In this document: one piece after another, positions 37,208 to 47,761 of the stretch
Layout: each line of letters starts with the position of its first letter
How positions within the stretch are numbered: the stretch's first letter is position 1
Source: Synaphobranchus kaupii
Taxonomy: Eukaryota; Chordata; Actinopteri; Anguilliformes; Synaphobranchidae
Assembly (NCBI GenBank): GCA_029718625.1
Contig: CM056379.1
Location: 53,651,579-53,715,578 of the forward strand
Direction: 5' to 3'
Length of the DNA: 64,000 bases
Made by a program: the position numbers and the translations under genes
Notes under the pieces: model-generated
Told to the model about the DNA's origin: nothing
The model's database searches: none
Seen by the model: only the letters and a program-made list of their open reading frames with translations

Positions 37208-37660
37208 CGTATCGTCTGCGAAGTGCTCTTTATTTTTGGTAAGGCATGATATTCCAGTGATCGTACCTGGGGGCGGAAAGTGTACCCCAGTGAGATCTGC
37301 TACCGTACAAGCGGTGAGCTACAGCTCTGGCCAATCGGTTAGCGTGGGGCGATATCGATTGGTTTGTAAGGCAGAGTACACATGCTTCGCTACACTAGCT
37401 GCCTATATTTTCCCTACTAAAAGACCTGTTTTATCGTCTGTGAAGTGCTCTTTATTTTTGGTAAGGCATGAGATTCCAGTGATCCCTGGGGGTGGAAAGT
37501 GTACCCCAATGAGATCTGCTACCATACAGTCAGTGAGCTACGGCTTCGGTGATTGATTCTAAATCGGTACTGGCTGCAGCGGCACGCCAGTGAGGCTCCC
37601 CAATTGTTTAGCGCAGTGCTACATCGATGGGTTTATAAGGCAGTATAGAGCGCTGCCAGA
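37208..37660. repeat. Tandem duplication, about 223-bp period
   Basis: The phrase ATCGTCTG-GAAGTGCTC and then TTTATTTTTGGTAAGGCATG occurs at 37210 and again at 37433, followed by matching GTGTACCCCA-TGAGATCTGC blocks. A third partial match (GTTTAGCG, TCGATGGGTTTATAAGGCAG) follows at about 37605. It belongs to the left part of the DIRS element. Confidence 0.75.
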
Positions 37661-38029
37661 GCAGCGCAAATTGGTAATTCGCTGAGAGATCACTTTATTT
37701 AACCCATTTTAGATTCAATGTATATTTCAACAAATAGTTCCATACACTCACTATATTCAAAACATTTTTGTGATAAATAAGTTCTCAGTGCTTTTCTTTA
37801 GCTAAAACCAAAAATAAAAAAATAATAAAATCAGCAATTTAAATAAATACTATTTCTCACTTCTTTCTTTAAAAAAAAAAGAAGACATTTCATAAAACAG
37901 TTTTAAAATTTTTACCCCATTAAAAAACCATCTTAGTCCTTTTAAAATAAATGTAACTAAAACAACAAGTCATAAGATCCATCCTCATCCATTCCACTTA
38001 TTGCGTCATTAATACACCAAATACTCTTA

Positions 38030-38385
38030 AAACCATCCTAGTTGTCCGTTACATTGAAGAACACACAACTCAATTCTTAAGCACTCAGACACCAGCCCCC
38101 TGAACACCACCACTAGGTCTGTTACCAGCCCCTTTTTTATTTTGCTCTTGTGAGTCAGCCAGACTGCCAGTTTAGCTTGCCCCAACAGAACACTAATGAG
38201 CATCAATATGCGCTTTTTCTGTGCTGTATAGCCAGTTCCAAGAACAAATACTCCCATATCAAAAGGAGCCCCAAATCTCCCACATAGGTCCTCAAGTAAT
38301 AAAAACAGAGGGGTCAGACGGCTACAGTGTGCAAAAGTGTGGAATACTGACTCCACCACCCCACAAAAAGGGCATCCCTCCCCCT
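38030..38385 (-). pseudogene. LINE ORF2 C-terminal fragment
   Basis: The - frame encodes GEGCPFCGVVESVFHTFAHC followed by SRLTPLF and about 80 further residues (LLGQAKLAVWLT), the zinc knuckle and C-terminal tail of a fish L1-like ORF2. The upstream side abuts a GA/CT microsatellite. Confidence 0.75.
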
Positions 38386-38481
38386 GAGAGAGAAAGAGAG
38401 AGAGAGAGATGAGCTTTTGGCTAGTGGAAAAAAAGACGCTCTCTCTCTCTGTGACACACACACACACACAAACACACACAG
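38386..38481. repeat. (GA)n, (CT)n and (AC)n microsatellites
   Basis: GA run at 38386-38410, CT run at 38439-38450, AC run at 38454-38480, lying between two LINE fragments in opposite orientation. Confidence 0.9.
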
Positions 38482-38590
38482 TACTTATATAGTCCTTGAG
38501 CTCAGAGATGGCTGTCCCCTCTATGAGACGGTCAAGGCATTTGTACAGTGTGGCCATTTGACCCCTTGGCCAAACATGATGAGTCTCTGG
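38482..38590 (+). pseudogene. LINE zinc-knuckle fragment, second copy
   Basis: About 100 bases nearly identical to 34453-34545 (shares CTTGAGCTCAGAGATGGCTG). The second knuckle cysteine is replaced by Tyr (CPLY). Confidence 0.6.
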
Positions 38591-38627
38591 GTATGGCCAC
38601 TGAGGAGCCCGACCCTTCGATAATGAA

Positions 38628-39476
38628 GTGCTACTCAACTCCAGAGCCCCCTCTACAAGGAGGGCCTATGGTTATAAGTGGCAGCTATTTAGCACGTGGT
38701 GCTTAAGGGAAGGTGCGGACCCCTTACACTGTCCGATCCCAGTACTATTGGACTTTTTACAGTCCTTACTTGATAACGGGAAAGCAGCCAGCACACTGAA
38801 AACATATGCGGCATTACCTTGTCAGCCGGTTCCTGAAGGGTACCTGAGACCTGCGAGGTCACTGGTAGCTCCCTCCTGGGATCTCCCCTTGGTGCTGAGA
38901 GTGCTCACGGTTCAGCCCTATGAGCCTCTCGAGACGATCAGCCTTAAGTGCCTTTCTTTTAAAACGGCTTTTCTGCTAGCGATGGCATCACCAAGATGCA
39001 TTGGTGAGCTCTGCGCTCTCTCCATCAGCGCAGTGTCTAAGGTGGAGACCGGCCGACTCAGGAGTCACGTTGCGGCCTAGGACCTGCGGGACGAACACCT
39101 GATATGTCCAGTGTGTGCGCTGCGACGCTACGTCGAAGCTACCGCTTCCTTCAGATGTACAGGGCAACTCTTTGTCTGCTACGGCAAGACTAAAGGGACA
39201 GCGCTCTCGGCTCAAAGCCTCTCCCGATGGGTAGTGAAGGCAATAGCCACTGCCTGTGAGGCTAGCGCTAAACCCTCACCTATTGATATCCAGGGCCGAT
39301 CCACCAGAAGTATGGGTACCTCATGGGCAGCCCTGGAAGGCGTAACTCTTAAAGTAATTTGTGAAGCAGCAACGTGGGCATCCCCCTGCACATTTACGAG
39401 GTTTTATCACGTCAATGTGACGCCAGGCTCAACGGTCTGTGCAACCATCTTACCTGCAGTCTTGGCATCCACGTAA
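38628..39476 (+). pseudogene. DIRS tyrosine recombinase (integrase) remnant
   Basis: Two frames, 38628-39080 and 39111-39476, separated by a TAG. N-terminal core-binding part: APSTRRAYGYKWQLFSTWC and VLLDFLQSLLDNGKA. A segment after LKTYAAL is deleted. The catalytic part has the first Arg region (SPRCIGELCALS), then the H-x-x-R box as GRSTR (His replaced by Arg), then ATWASPCTFTRFYHVN with the Tyr nucleophile. DIRS elements use such enzymes instead of a DDE integrase. The His loss, the stop and the deletion mean it is inactive. Confidence 0.85.
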
Positions 39477-40095
39477 GGATGATGGTCCCTCCTGACACTT
39501 TGGGTATTAAGTCATCCATATTGATGACCCTAATGGGCTAAGGAATGAAATAGAACAAACGGTTATGACTGTAACCACATTCTATGAGTTCTATTAGGGA
39601 TCATGGTCACTCGGGAACAAAAAATTGTTCTGAGGACTTCCGCAGTGACGCTCCCCCCTTTATTCCGCAGTGACGCTGCCCCGTCACTACACGGGGGCAG
39701 CAGAAGGCCATCCATATTGATGACCCTAATGGTAATCCGGAACTCATAGAACATGGTTACAGTCGTAACCGTTTGTTATCCATCCATATCTACTGTATTT
39801 CTGGCAGAGTGATGGTTTAATGCTTGTTTGATACATCAGACCCTTGATGACTTAGTGCCATTTAGCTAACCATGTGTTCCATACTGTTCCAGTGTAATTT
39901 ACAGCTAAATGTAGTCCCACCCCCCAATTCCCATAGAGATCCATTCAAATGCAGAGACGTTATAGTATTGCTTGTAAGAGTACCAGAAAATAAGATATCA
40001 AGAGTCTTTTGATGTTGCTGGGTCAAAGCCATCAGGAAGTCATGGCACGCAAAGGATATGCGACCAAATATTAAAAATGATTACTTCATTCTATA

Positions 40096-41011
40096 CAGAT
40101 CCTTTCCAAAAAATTAGAATATCATGGAAAAGTTTTTTTTTTTCCATAATTCCATTCAAAAAGTGAAACTTTCATAGATTATAGATTCATTACACACAAA
40201 GTGAAATATTTTTAGCCTTTATTTGTTTCATTTTTCATAATTGTGGCTTACAGCTCCAGAAAACCCCCCAAAACAGTATTTCAAGAAATTACAATAGTGT
40301 GTCGAAAATCAGCATTTACTTCAGTTATTTCAGAGAATGAATGTTAGACTGAGTGTCACACTATCATCTAATTTACTCAAAACACCTGCAAAGTTCATCT
40401 CAGTTTGGTTCAGTATGGGGAAGACTGCAGACTTGACAATTGGCCAGAAGACCATCATTGACACCCTCCAGAAGATGGGTAAGCCACAAAAGGTCATCGC
40501 TAAGGAGGCTGGCTGTTCACAGAGTGCAGTGTCCAAGCATATCAATAGTAAGTTTAGTGGAAGGGAAAAATGTGGCAGGAGAAGGTGCACAAGCAAAAGA
40601 GATGACCGTAGGCTTCAGCGGATTGTCAAGCAAAGACGATTCCAAAATTTGGCGGAGATGCAGAGGGAGTGGACTGAGGCTGGACTCAGTGCTTCAAAAA
40701 CCACCACGTACAGACGTATCCGGGACATGGGCTACAACTGTTGGATTCCTCGAGTCAAGCCACTCCACTCATTCTCTGAAATAACTGAAGTAAATGCTGA
40801 TTTTCAACACACTATTCTAATTTCTTGAAATACTGTTTTGGGGGTTTTCTGGAGCTGTAAGCCAAAATTATGAAAAATGAAACAAATAAAGGCTAGAAAT
40901 ATTTCACTTTGTGTGTAATGAATCTATAATCTATGGAAGTTTCACTTTTTGAATGGAATTATGGAAAAAAATAACTTTTCCATGATATTCTAATTTTTTG
41001 GAAAGGATCTG
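40096..41011 (+). mobile_element. Tc1-like deletion derivative with long inverted repeats
   Basis: Flanked by TA. Inverted repeats of about 245 bases (40096-40340 and 40770-41011) start CAGATCCTTTCCAAAAAATT. Between them remains only the N-terminal part of a transposase gene. Element length about 916 bases. Confidence 0.9.
40415..40828 (+). CDS. Truncated Tc1-like transposase: DNA-binding domain only
   Basis: 137 codons from MGKTADLTIGQKTIIDTLQK, open to the stop. It carries the paired-like helix-turn-helix (AGCSQSAVSKHI), a GRRR-containing linker and the second helix-turn-helix (ASKTTTYRRIRDMGYNC), then runs into the right inverted repeat for its last 18 or so residues. All DDE catalytic residues are absent. 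A product would bind the element's repeats without cutting, so it could act as a competitor; that is inference. A longer in-frame start exists at 40337 inside the left repeat. Confidence 0.7.
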   Translation: MGKTADLTIGQKTIIDTLQKMGKPQKVIAKEAGCSQSAVSKHINSKFSGREKCGRRRCTSKRDDRRLQRIVKQRRFQNLAEMQREWTEAGLSASKTTTYRRIRDMGYNCWIPRVKPLHSFSEITEVNADFQHTILIS

Positions 41012-41029
41012 TATATAAATTCAGGGGTG

Positions 41030-41232
41030 CCAATAATTGTGCACACGTGGTTTTGTTAAAAATAATAATTTCTTGATGAGGGTTTTTTTTCTCATAATTT
41101 ACTTCAATTAAAGTTTGGATTTTTCAAATTTTTTTAGTGTGAGATTAAGCTAATGCACCAAATGGTGAATTTTTTTATAACCCTTTTTACTCATCTTTAC
41201 CAGGGGTGCCAATAATAGTGGAGGGCACTGTA
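41030..41232 (+). mobile_element. Terminal fragment of the Tc1-like family (copy 2)
   Basis: Shares about 140 bases with 32485-32638, ending AGTGGAGGGCACTGTA. It directly adjoins the Tc1 derivative, which seems to have inserted at its left edge. Confidence 0.7.
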
Positions 41233-43110
41233 TATACAGTATATAATGTATACAATAAACATTGAAGTTTTGTGAGGCTAGATAATGCACATAAAAGCCA
41301 AAGTAGGCTACATATAAATCACTTTAAAAAAGAACAACGCCCCACACAACACACACAATTCAACATGTCATGCAACATAATTTCTGTTTGTGGTAATCTG
41401 TATTTTAAAACCATTTCAATATTTGAAAAAGAATCAAGTGGGAATCAGCATGATCTTGACAGATTCTCTTTGACCAAAATCTATTGGTCTTCTCCACACA
41501 AGCAACACTAAAGCCATACTTGCGAGGGGAAGGTGGGGTTCTGGTAACCCTGAAGTTGTAGGTGATTTATTTAGCAAATTGTGAGTGACAAGATTTTGTG
41601 AAACCCCATTTGGTACTAAATTGAAATCTGTGAGTGAAAGTAGTTGCATATTGCTTTTGTGAAGTAAGTGACAGGTTTCTTGATCCTGAATCCCAAATAT
41701 AGGATGTGGGACTTGTTTTACGTTAGTCATATACTCTGAATCCTTTTTCAGTGTCAGTAGAGACTAAGAACCCTGTTGCAGAATCCAATTATCTCTGATG
41801 TTCCCTCCAGTCATCAGACTCTTCAATGATCAATGGGCAGATAGAGCGTGAATCCTGGTCCTCTATTTCTTCAACATTTTTTGGTGACTATTGCTTGAAA
41901 GAGCAGCTTTGCAACAGGCTTGCTCTTTTAATGTGTGCAGGTCATTATTGTCCAAGCCTTGGAGGCTACAGCGTGTGTCTGCTAATACGACTTGGGCTTG
42001 CCAGGGTGACAGCTGATGGGTTGCTACCCCGGAACTTTGTCATGCAGACACAGACCAAATGCTCCCTTTTTATGCTGCAATGGCAGACAACTATATTCAG
42101 TCTGCAGCCAGTTGGGTTTTGCCACCTGCCACATCAAAAGCATGGCTCCCCCTTTTCCAGGCTATTTTCTTGCAAGCCCTCCCCTCCCCTCCAGCTGATT
42201 TACTTTCTAGAATCTGATGCATCACTGTTTCCACGGAAACAGGGAGAGAGCTCTCAGGTTGGAGCAACCAAGCATTTGATAACAGTTTTAGCAGCCAGGG
42301 CTATTTCAGTTACTTTAAAGTAAAGCACAGTTCCGCCAGTAGAGATTAATTGACATCACAACCGATAATGTGGACATGAATTTCCCCAACCAAATAATGC
42401 AGACATTTTGCTCAGCCCAGTGCAGCCTGAAATATTCTAGTAATTCTCACACTACAAGTGGGCACGTGTAAAAAGGTAGTATTTAGTAGTGTGTGGGACT
42501 GAATTGGAATTTCCTGGCTACTATGCTATTGTTAGCCACTGCAGCTGTATGAAGTTAGATAGCTGCCAAAACATTTTCTAAACGTAAATTGAGATTCGCG
42601 AATGTAACTCAAATTGCAAATGTAAACTTAAAATCGTAAATTGAGATTCACAAATGTAAGTCAAATTGAAAATGTAAAATCTAAATTTGTAACTAAAATT
42701 TATTGAAGTGTAAATGTAAAACCTGATTCGTGTACGTCATTTTTTTATCTGTACGTACGGAACTCATTATAGGAGTGTGCGCTCTATTCTCTACGTATGC
42801 GTTTTGTCAGTATGGTTGGCACCAAAATAGAACTGTAACTGTAATTTTCGTAACGAGAGCAACGCAAACCTAGACCAGGAAGCCACAATTAAAAACCGGA
42901 AGTCTCAGAAACAACGTTTCCAAATTAAAAGATCACAGGTTTTTGCAATCAACTGCAAGCATATGAAAGCTTCCACTAAGGTTCCACTCGCACATTCACA
43001 GAAACTAGCTTAGCTAACCAACTAATTTTCAAACTATGGCTGGAGAACAGTGGTTGGCTATACCTAATTCCCAGGTAACAGTAAACGGTAGGCTATGCCA
43101 TGGAGGGTAA
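41233..43110. other. Unassigned sequence
   Basis: No gene. Bases 42590-42730 contain short imperfect repeats of the type AAATTGAGATTC-CAAATGTAA about every 45-50 bases. No RNA genes seen. Confidence 0.4.
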
Positions 43111-43186
43111 TCACTCTAGGGGGTCTGGGGCATACTCCCCCGTCATAGAATTTGTCCAAAAGCACTCTGAAATGAGTAGAAGATTA

Positions 43187-44262
43187 CTTTTTTTAGTTAC
43201 GCACATAAGCATAATATTAGGCTATTTTTGTTTCCATATCATTCAGTTTGTTTAGGAAACACAATCTTCAATGCTTAAAGTTCACCCATGTCCTTTCAAA
43301 AAATATATTAATTCCGCGGTTCCCACGTCTGCTATTAGCGCAGGACAAATAATCTGTTTGTAAAATTATGGTTGAAATATAATTGTTAAAGTTTTATTTT
43401 TGGTTTGCGGGGGCTAAATTACATACAGATAACTAAACTGGTGGCCTGTAAACTGGAATTTGTTTCAGAATGAAGGCAAACTTTTTTTTACCCTCGTAAT
43501 TAACATAAAAGATCGCTACTGCTTTGCACTGTTCGCTTGAGCCATCAGCCCAGAACGCATTTTGAAGAGATACCATCATTTGCAGTAGGCTAATTATCTA
43601 TTTGCTATAGCTACATCGATGTGAATGTGGTTCTAATGGTTTAAAACATTATTTCCAGCATCAAGTTAGAAAGCTGTATCCTGACTGTGAAGTTGAACTA
43701 AACTAATCTCTAAAGCTGACGTAGCATGTGGTGCCATATATTTTTATTGAAACACTGGACTGTGATTCCAAATACTTTAAATAAACCAGTACAACAAACG
43801 TGACAGCTTTCATTTAATTTATTTGATGGCTCAAGTGTAGTAGCTATCAAGCATCTTACAAGTTGATAGCCTACAACTGCAAAGGTTTACAAAAGCACGG
43901 TACAATTCTTCACAGATCTAGCCTCTTAATTTTCCTCTCAAAGTGCCAGATTGATTGATGCATTTGACTGTTAAGATTTACAAAATATTCCTCCCTGGGG
44001 CATGCCCCCGGACCCCCCTATAAGGCGGGGGTGTACCATCTTGAGCCAACATTTTTTTATTTTTTCAGGTTGCATTCAACTGTATGAATAGGCTAAACGT
44101 GACATATTGCATCGGCGACATATGTGGAATAAATTTTTTTTTTTTTTGAAAGGACATGGGTTAACGTTAAGCATGAAGGTTGCGTTTCCTAAACAAACTG
44201 AATGATATGGGAAACAAAAATGTCAGTAGCCTAATATTATCGTGCATAACTATAATGTTTTT
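43187..44262. repeat. Inverted repeat pair of about 115 bp around an 830-bp centre
   Basis: 43200-43310 and 44148-44255 are inverted copies sharing CATATCATTCAGTTTGTTTA and CCCATGTCCTTTCAAAAAA. A second inverted pair, 43118-43150 with 43992-44022 (both around GGGGCAT and CCCCC), lies in an order that a simple palindrome would not give. Probably a rearranged DNA element. Confidence 0.55.
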
Positions 44263-44463
44263 TAGCCTCTTTTTTCATGAATAAACATGGCGTTTGTTCA
44301 TCCTAAAGAATGAGTGTTGTTATGGATTACAGCGTTTATAATAAATGAATAGGAACGGTAGCTATGATTGGATTGGGTGTGCCTGCCTGCGCAAATGTGT
44401 AGCCTACCTAGTGTATAGCAATCGCTTATACATTTTAGTGTAAGGCTGTCAAAATGCATTCAT

Positions 44464-45700
44464 TCATTCTTCCTTAAGAGTATGACCCAGGTATTGCACT
44501 TGTTCTTGACAAAACTGTAACTTTGACTTGGATACTTTGTGGCCTTTTAGTGTCAGTTCTTGTAACAGTTTCTTACTGTCCTCTTTGCATGCAGTCATAT
44601 TTGGGCTGCATAGGAGAAGGTCGTCCACGTACTGGATGAGAGTGCTTCCCCCCTGTGGCGCAAAGTCCGCTAGGTCATTTCTGACCATTTGATTGAATAG
44701 GCTAGGGGATTCTACATATCCTTGAGGCAGTCTCTGGTAAGTGTACTGTTGCCCCCTATATGTGAATTCAAACAAATACTGTGACTCAGGGTGCACTAGA
44801 ATTGAGAAAAATGCTGAACATAGGTCGATAACTGTGTAGTGGGTTGTATCACTTGGGATGTTAGTTAATATGGTTGAGGGATCGGGTACAATTGGGTAGT
44901 CTGCAATTACTTGGCTATTGAGTGGTCTGAGGTACCATCCTCCATTTTCCTCCCGCTTTCTTAACCGGTAAGATTGGTGTGTTGCATGGGCTGGTTGTAG
45001 GGTATATCACCCCAGCTTTCAGAAGGTCTTGTATAGTGGTGCTAATTCCTTCTTCTGCGTCTTTGTTCAGGGGGTATTGACGGACTCGGGGTCCCATCAT
45101 GCCTGGTTTCAGTTGTATCTTCACCTGTCCAGCTGAACGCATGAGGCCGATGTCATGCCCCCCTTCTGCCCAGAGTTCTTTTGGAACATCCTGTAGGTAC
45201 TCCTCTTGTTCTTCTGTGAGCGTCATCATTGCTTCCACTTCCATTGTGTGTTTCTCCATGCATACTGGAGTCTTTAGGTCCAATGATAAGAACCAATCTG
45301 TGGGGCAGACACCATTCAACAATCCGGGTATGTTAGTAGGGAGATACTGCTGCTGCATCATTCTTTTTACCATTGGTCCAATGTCTTTTGCTTCAAATCC
45401 TGGGTTGACACCCAACGTTACATGGGGAGTTGCTGTGTCCGACATCATGTACCGTTGCTCTGTTGGTAAGTTCTTCTCCCCCAGAGCTATCATAGCCCCG
45501 ACCTCTTCTTTTCCGATGTAGATGCCTCTTGCATGTATCACACCCTGTTTCCCGTCTATCTCCTTGAAGTCCTGCGCGTACTCTTCATCTTCTTCCGTCG
45601 GGTCGAAGAATAAGGTCCACTTTGATCCTTCGAGCCTCCCTCTCTCGGGCGCAGCTCCAGGCTGGATCCCTTTCCACTGAGTTCCTTCCACCCGACTCCT
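44464..45700 (-). pseudogene. Endogenous-retrovirus-like pol fragment
   Basis: On the - strand, one frame (44915-45691) covers a protease-to-RT region ending in the RT finger block SPCNTPILPVKK. A second frame (44464-44796) covers the RT palm with the YVDD active-site motif near 44625. They are separated by frameshifts and about 120 bases of decayed sequence. The RT style is closer to vertebrate retroviruses (SPCNTPILPV, QYVDDLL) than to the Gypsy copies. RNase H, integrase, env and LTRs are not found, so it is an old inactive copy. Confidence 0.75.
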
Positions 45701-46536
45701 CTGAGTGAAGGACCCTCAGCCTCTCTGCTTCCCAGGCGTGCCTGCATACTTACATGCGACAACTAGACGGTACCACGGCAGTATGTCAGTTCATACTTCA
45801 TCAGACACGGGGGCCTTCAGTCTTCTCCCCTGCACTATACAGCCTTTTTAACGTGCCCTCGGAACTTTGCAATTCCGCCGCCGCCTGTTCCACACTAGGT
45901 TCGGGGTGCCTAATCCCCTGCCTAATGTGGAGCTGATCCCTCATTTCTGTCTTGCTGATACTTTCTTTCAGTACCGGGCATGTTCTTGTCCATAGCTTCC
46001 AATATTCATTCAAATTATTTTTTGTGGTAACTGTCCCCAGTAGGCTACTGGGCCACCCTGTTCCTTGTTTAAGTTTCTAAGTGTCAATATTGTCCAGTAG
46101 CGAGTCCATTTAACAAGCAACCCCCCATCCAGTCTCGCCTGCTACTATACCTACGCATGCGTGACATGGTGGACAACAGCGTCTATCTGTGAGTTTATAA
46201 ATATATTTTTTCACCACCAAAAATTTGTATTCTGTCATAGCAACAAGATAAACCCAACAATGGCCTGATCGTATGCCAAAGAAGCAGTGAAAAGCCCTGC
46301 TCACTCAAATGCAAAATAAACGTGAAATTCTTGTGTAATTATATCACATCATTCTACTATCAATATCTGCTACTAAATATTAAATAAATATACAATTCTA
46401 CCATTGGTTTTACACATAGAGATGTTCCTTTCAAAATCCAATGGTCATTTATTGTCTTGGACAATCTTTTTGAGAAATACTCACCAGTTTAGAACGTTAT
46501 TTCACTACATGGAACGTCTGCGTGCAACACCCCATA
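45701..46536. other. Unassigned, possibly more ERV sequence
   Basis: A - frame at 45801-46013 could be upstream ERV sequence but has no recognisable motif. The rest is AT-rich. Confidence 0.25.
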
Positions 46537-46647
46537 TACAGTCAAGCCGGAAAGTCTGCACACCCCTTTCACCTTCTCCACATTTTATTACGTTACAGAC
46601 TTATACTACAATAGATTGAGTTCATTTTTTGCCTCAAACATCTACAC

Positions 46648-46850
46648 CAGGGGTGTCAAGATCCGGTCCTGGAGGGCCGCAGTGTCTGCTGGTTTTTGGT
46701 GCGTTTAAGCACAAGTGATTAATTTAAGTCACTAATTGGCTAAGAAGTCCACACACCTTGTTCTCAATGCTTTAACTGGGTGCTGATTGAAAGGAAACCA
46801 CAAATACCTGTGACACTGCGGCCCTCCAGGACTGGAGTTTGACACCCCTG
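46648..46850. mobile_element. hAT MITE with perfect 8-base duplication
   Basis: 203 bases with ends CAGGGGTGTCAA and TTTGACACCCCTG. Target duplication ATCTACAC at 46640-46647 and 46851-46858. The interior has CGGTCCTGGAGGGCCGCAG and its inverted counterpart, a MITE type widespread in fish. Confidence 0.95.
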
Positions 46851-46932
46851 ATCTACACACAATAGCCAATAATGACAAAGTGAAAACAAAAATAGGTTAT
46901 TTAGGGGTTACATATCTGTACATACCCTTAGC

Positions 46933-47410
46933 CTAATACTTGGTTGTTGCACCTTTGGCAGCAATTACAGCTTCAAGGCGTCTTGGGAAAGAAGCTACGA
47001 GCTTGGCACACTTGTTTCTGGACATTTTTGCCCATTCCTCTTGGCATATCCTTGCAAGCTCCACCAGGTTGGATGGGGAGCGTCGGTACACAGCCATTTT
47101 CAGCTCTTTCCACAGATGTTCAATTGGATTCAGGTCTGGGCTTTGGCTGGGCCACTCAAGGACATGCACAGAATTTCTCCGAAGCCACTCCTTTGTTCTC
47201 TTGGCTGTGTGCTTCGGGTCGTTGTCATGTTGGAAGGTAAACCTTCGCCCCATTCTGAGGTCCAGAGCACTCTGGAGCAGGTTTTCTTCAAGGATCTCGG
47301 TGTACTAAGCTGCATTCATCTTTCCTTCTATCAGGACTAGTCGCCCTGTTCCCGCTGCTGAAAAACATCCCCACATCATGATGCTGCCACCGCCATGCTT
47401 CACTTTGGGA
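46933..47410 (-). pseudogene. Tc1-like transposase, C-terminal half
   Basis: Open from 47253 to 46933 with [16 protein letters not shown] (second catalytic Asp) and [17 protein letters not shown] (catalytic Glu), ending AAKGATTKY. Upstream a TAG interrupts the frame near 47307. The DNA-binding domain and the first Asp are absent. Confidence 0.85.
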
Positions 47411-47761
47411 CCTGTAAAGCTGCAGAGATTTTTCCGTACCCTTCTCCAGATCTATGCCTTGACACAATCCTGTTTCTGAGGTCTGCAGATAATTCCTTTG
47501 ACCCCATGGCTTGGAGTTTGCTCTGACATGCACTGTCAACTGTGGGACCTTATATAGGCAGGTGTTGGCAATCCCCAATCATGTCCAATCAATTGAATTT
47601 ATCACAGGTGGACTCCAATTAAGTTGTAGAAACATCTCAAGCAGTATCAGTGGAAACAAAATGCACCTCAGCTCACTTTTGGGTGTCATATCAAAAGGTG
47701 TGCACACTTGTGTACATATGATATTTTACATTTTGATTTTTAATAAATTAGCTTGACTGTA

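Larger units (their letters stand above)
37107..39775 (+). mobile_element. DIRS-type tyrosine-recombinase retroelement, internally replaced
   Basis: Inverted terminal segments at 37107-37158 and 39513-39555 share GTTCTATTTCATTCCTTAG and CCATTAGGGTC. An extra direct copy of the right segment at about 39709-39755 and a hairpin (39557-39600 with 39733-39775) recall the internal complementary region of DIRS elements. The tyrosine recombinase is near the right end; gag and RT/RNase H are absent. LINE fragments and microsatellites occupy the middle. Confidence 0.75.
36748..40066. mobile_element. Large inverted-repeat element enclosing a DIRS remnant
   Basis: Left arm 36748-37035 and right arm 39777-40066 are inverted copies of about 290 bases. 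Outer tips GTCGCATATCCTTTGC and GCAAAGGATATGCGAC are exact complements. Both arms contain CATTTGAATGGATCTCTATG or its complement. Between them lies a DIRS-type element. A third, solitary copy of the arm is at 59.17-59.44 kb, so the arm is a repeat family in its own right. Confidence 0.75.
46539..47759 (-). mobile_element. Tc1-like transposon, deleted copy
   Basis: Ends TACAGTCAAGC and GCTTGACTGTA with TA at both edges. The - strand carries the C-terminal half of a transposase; the N-terminal half is missing. It carries a hAT MITE at 46648-46850 in its 3' region. Confidence 0.85.
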
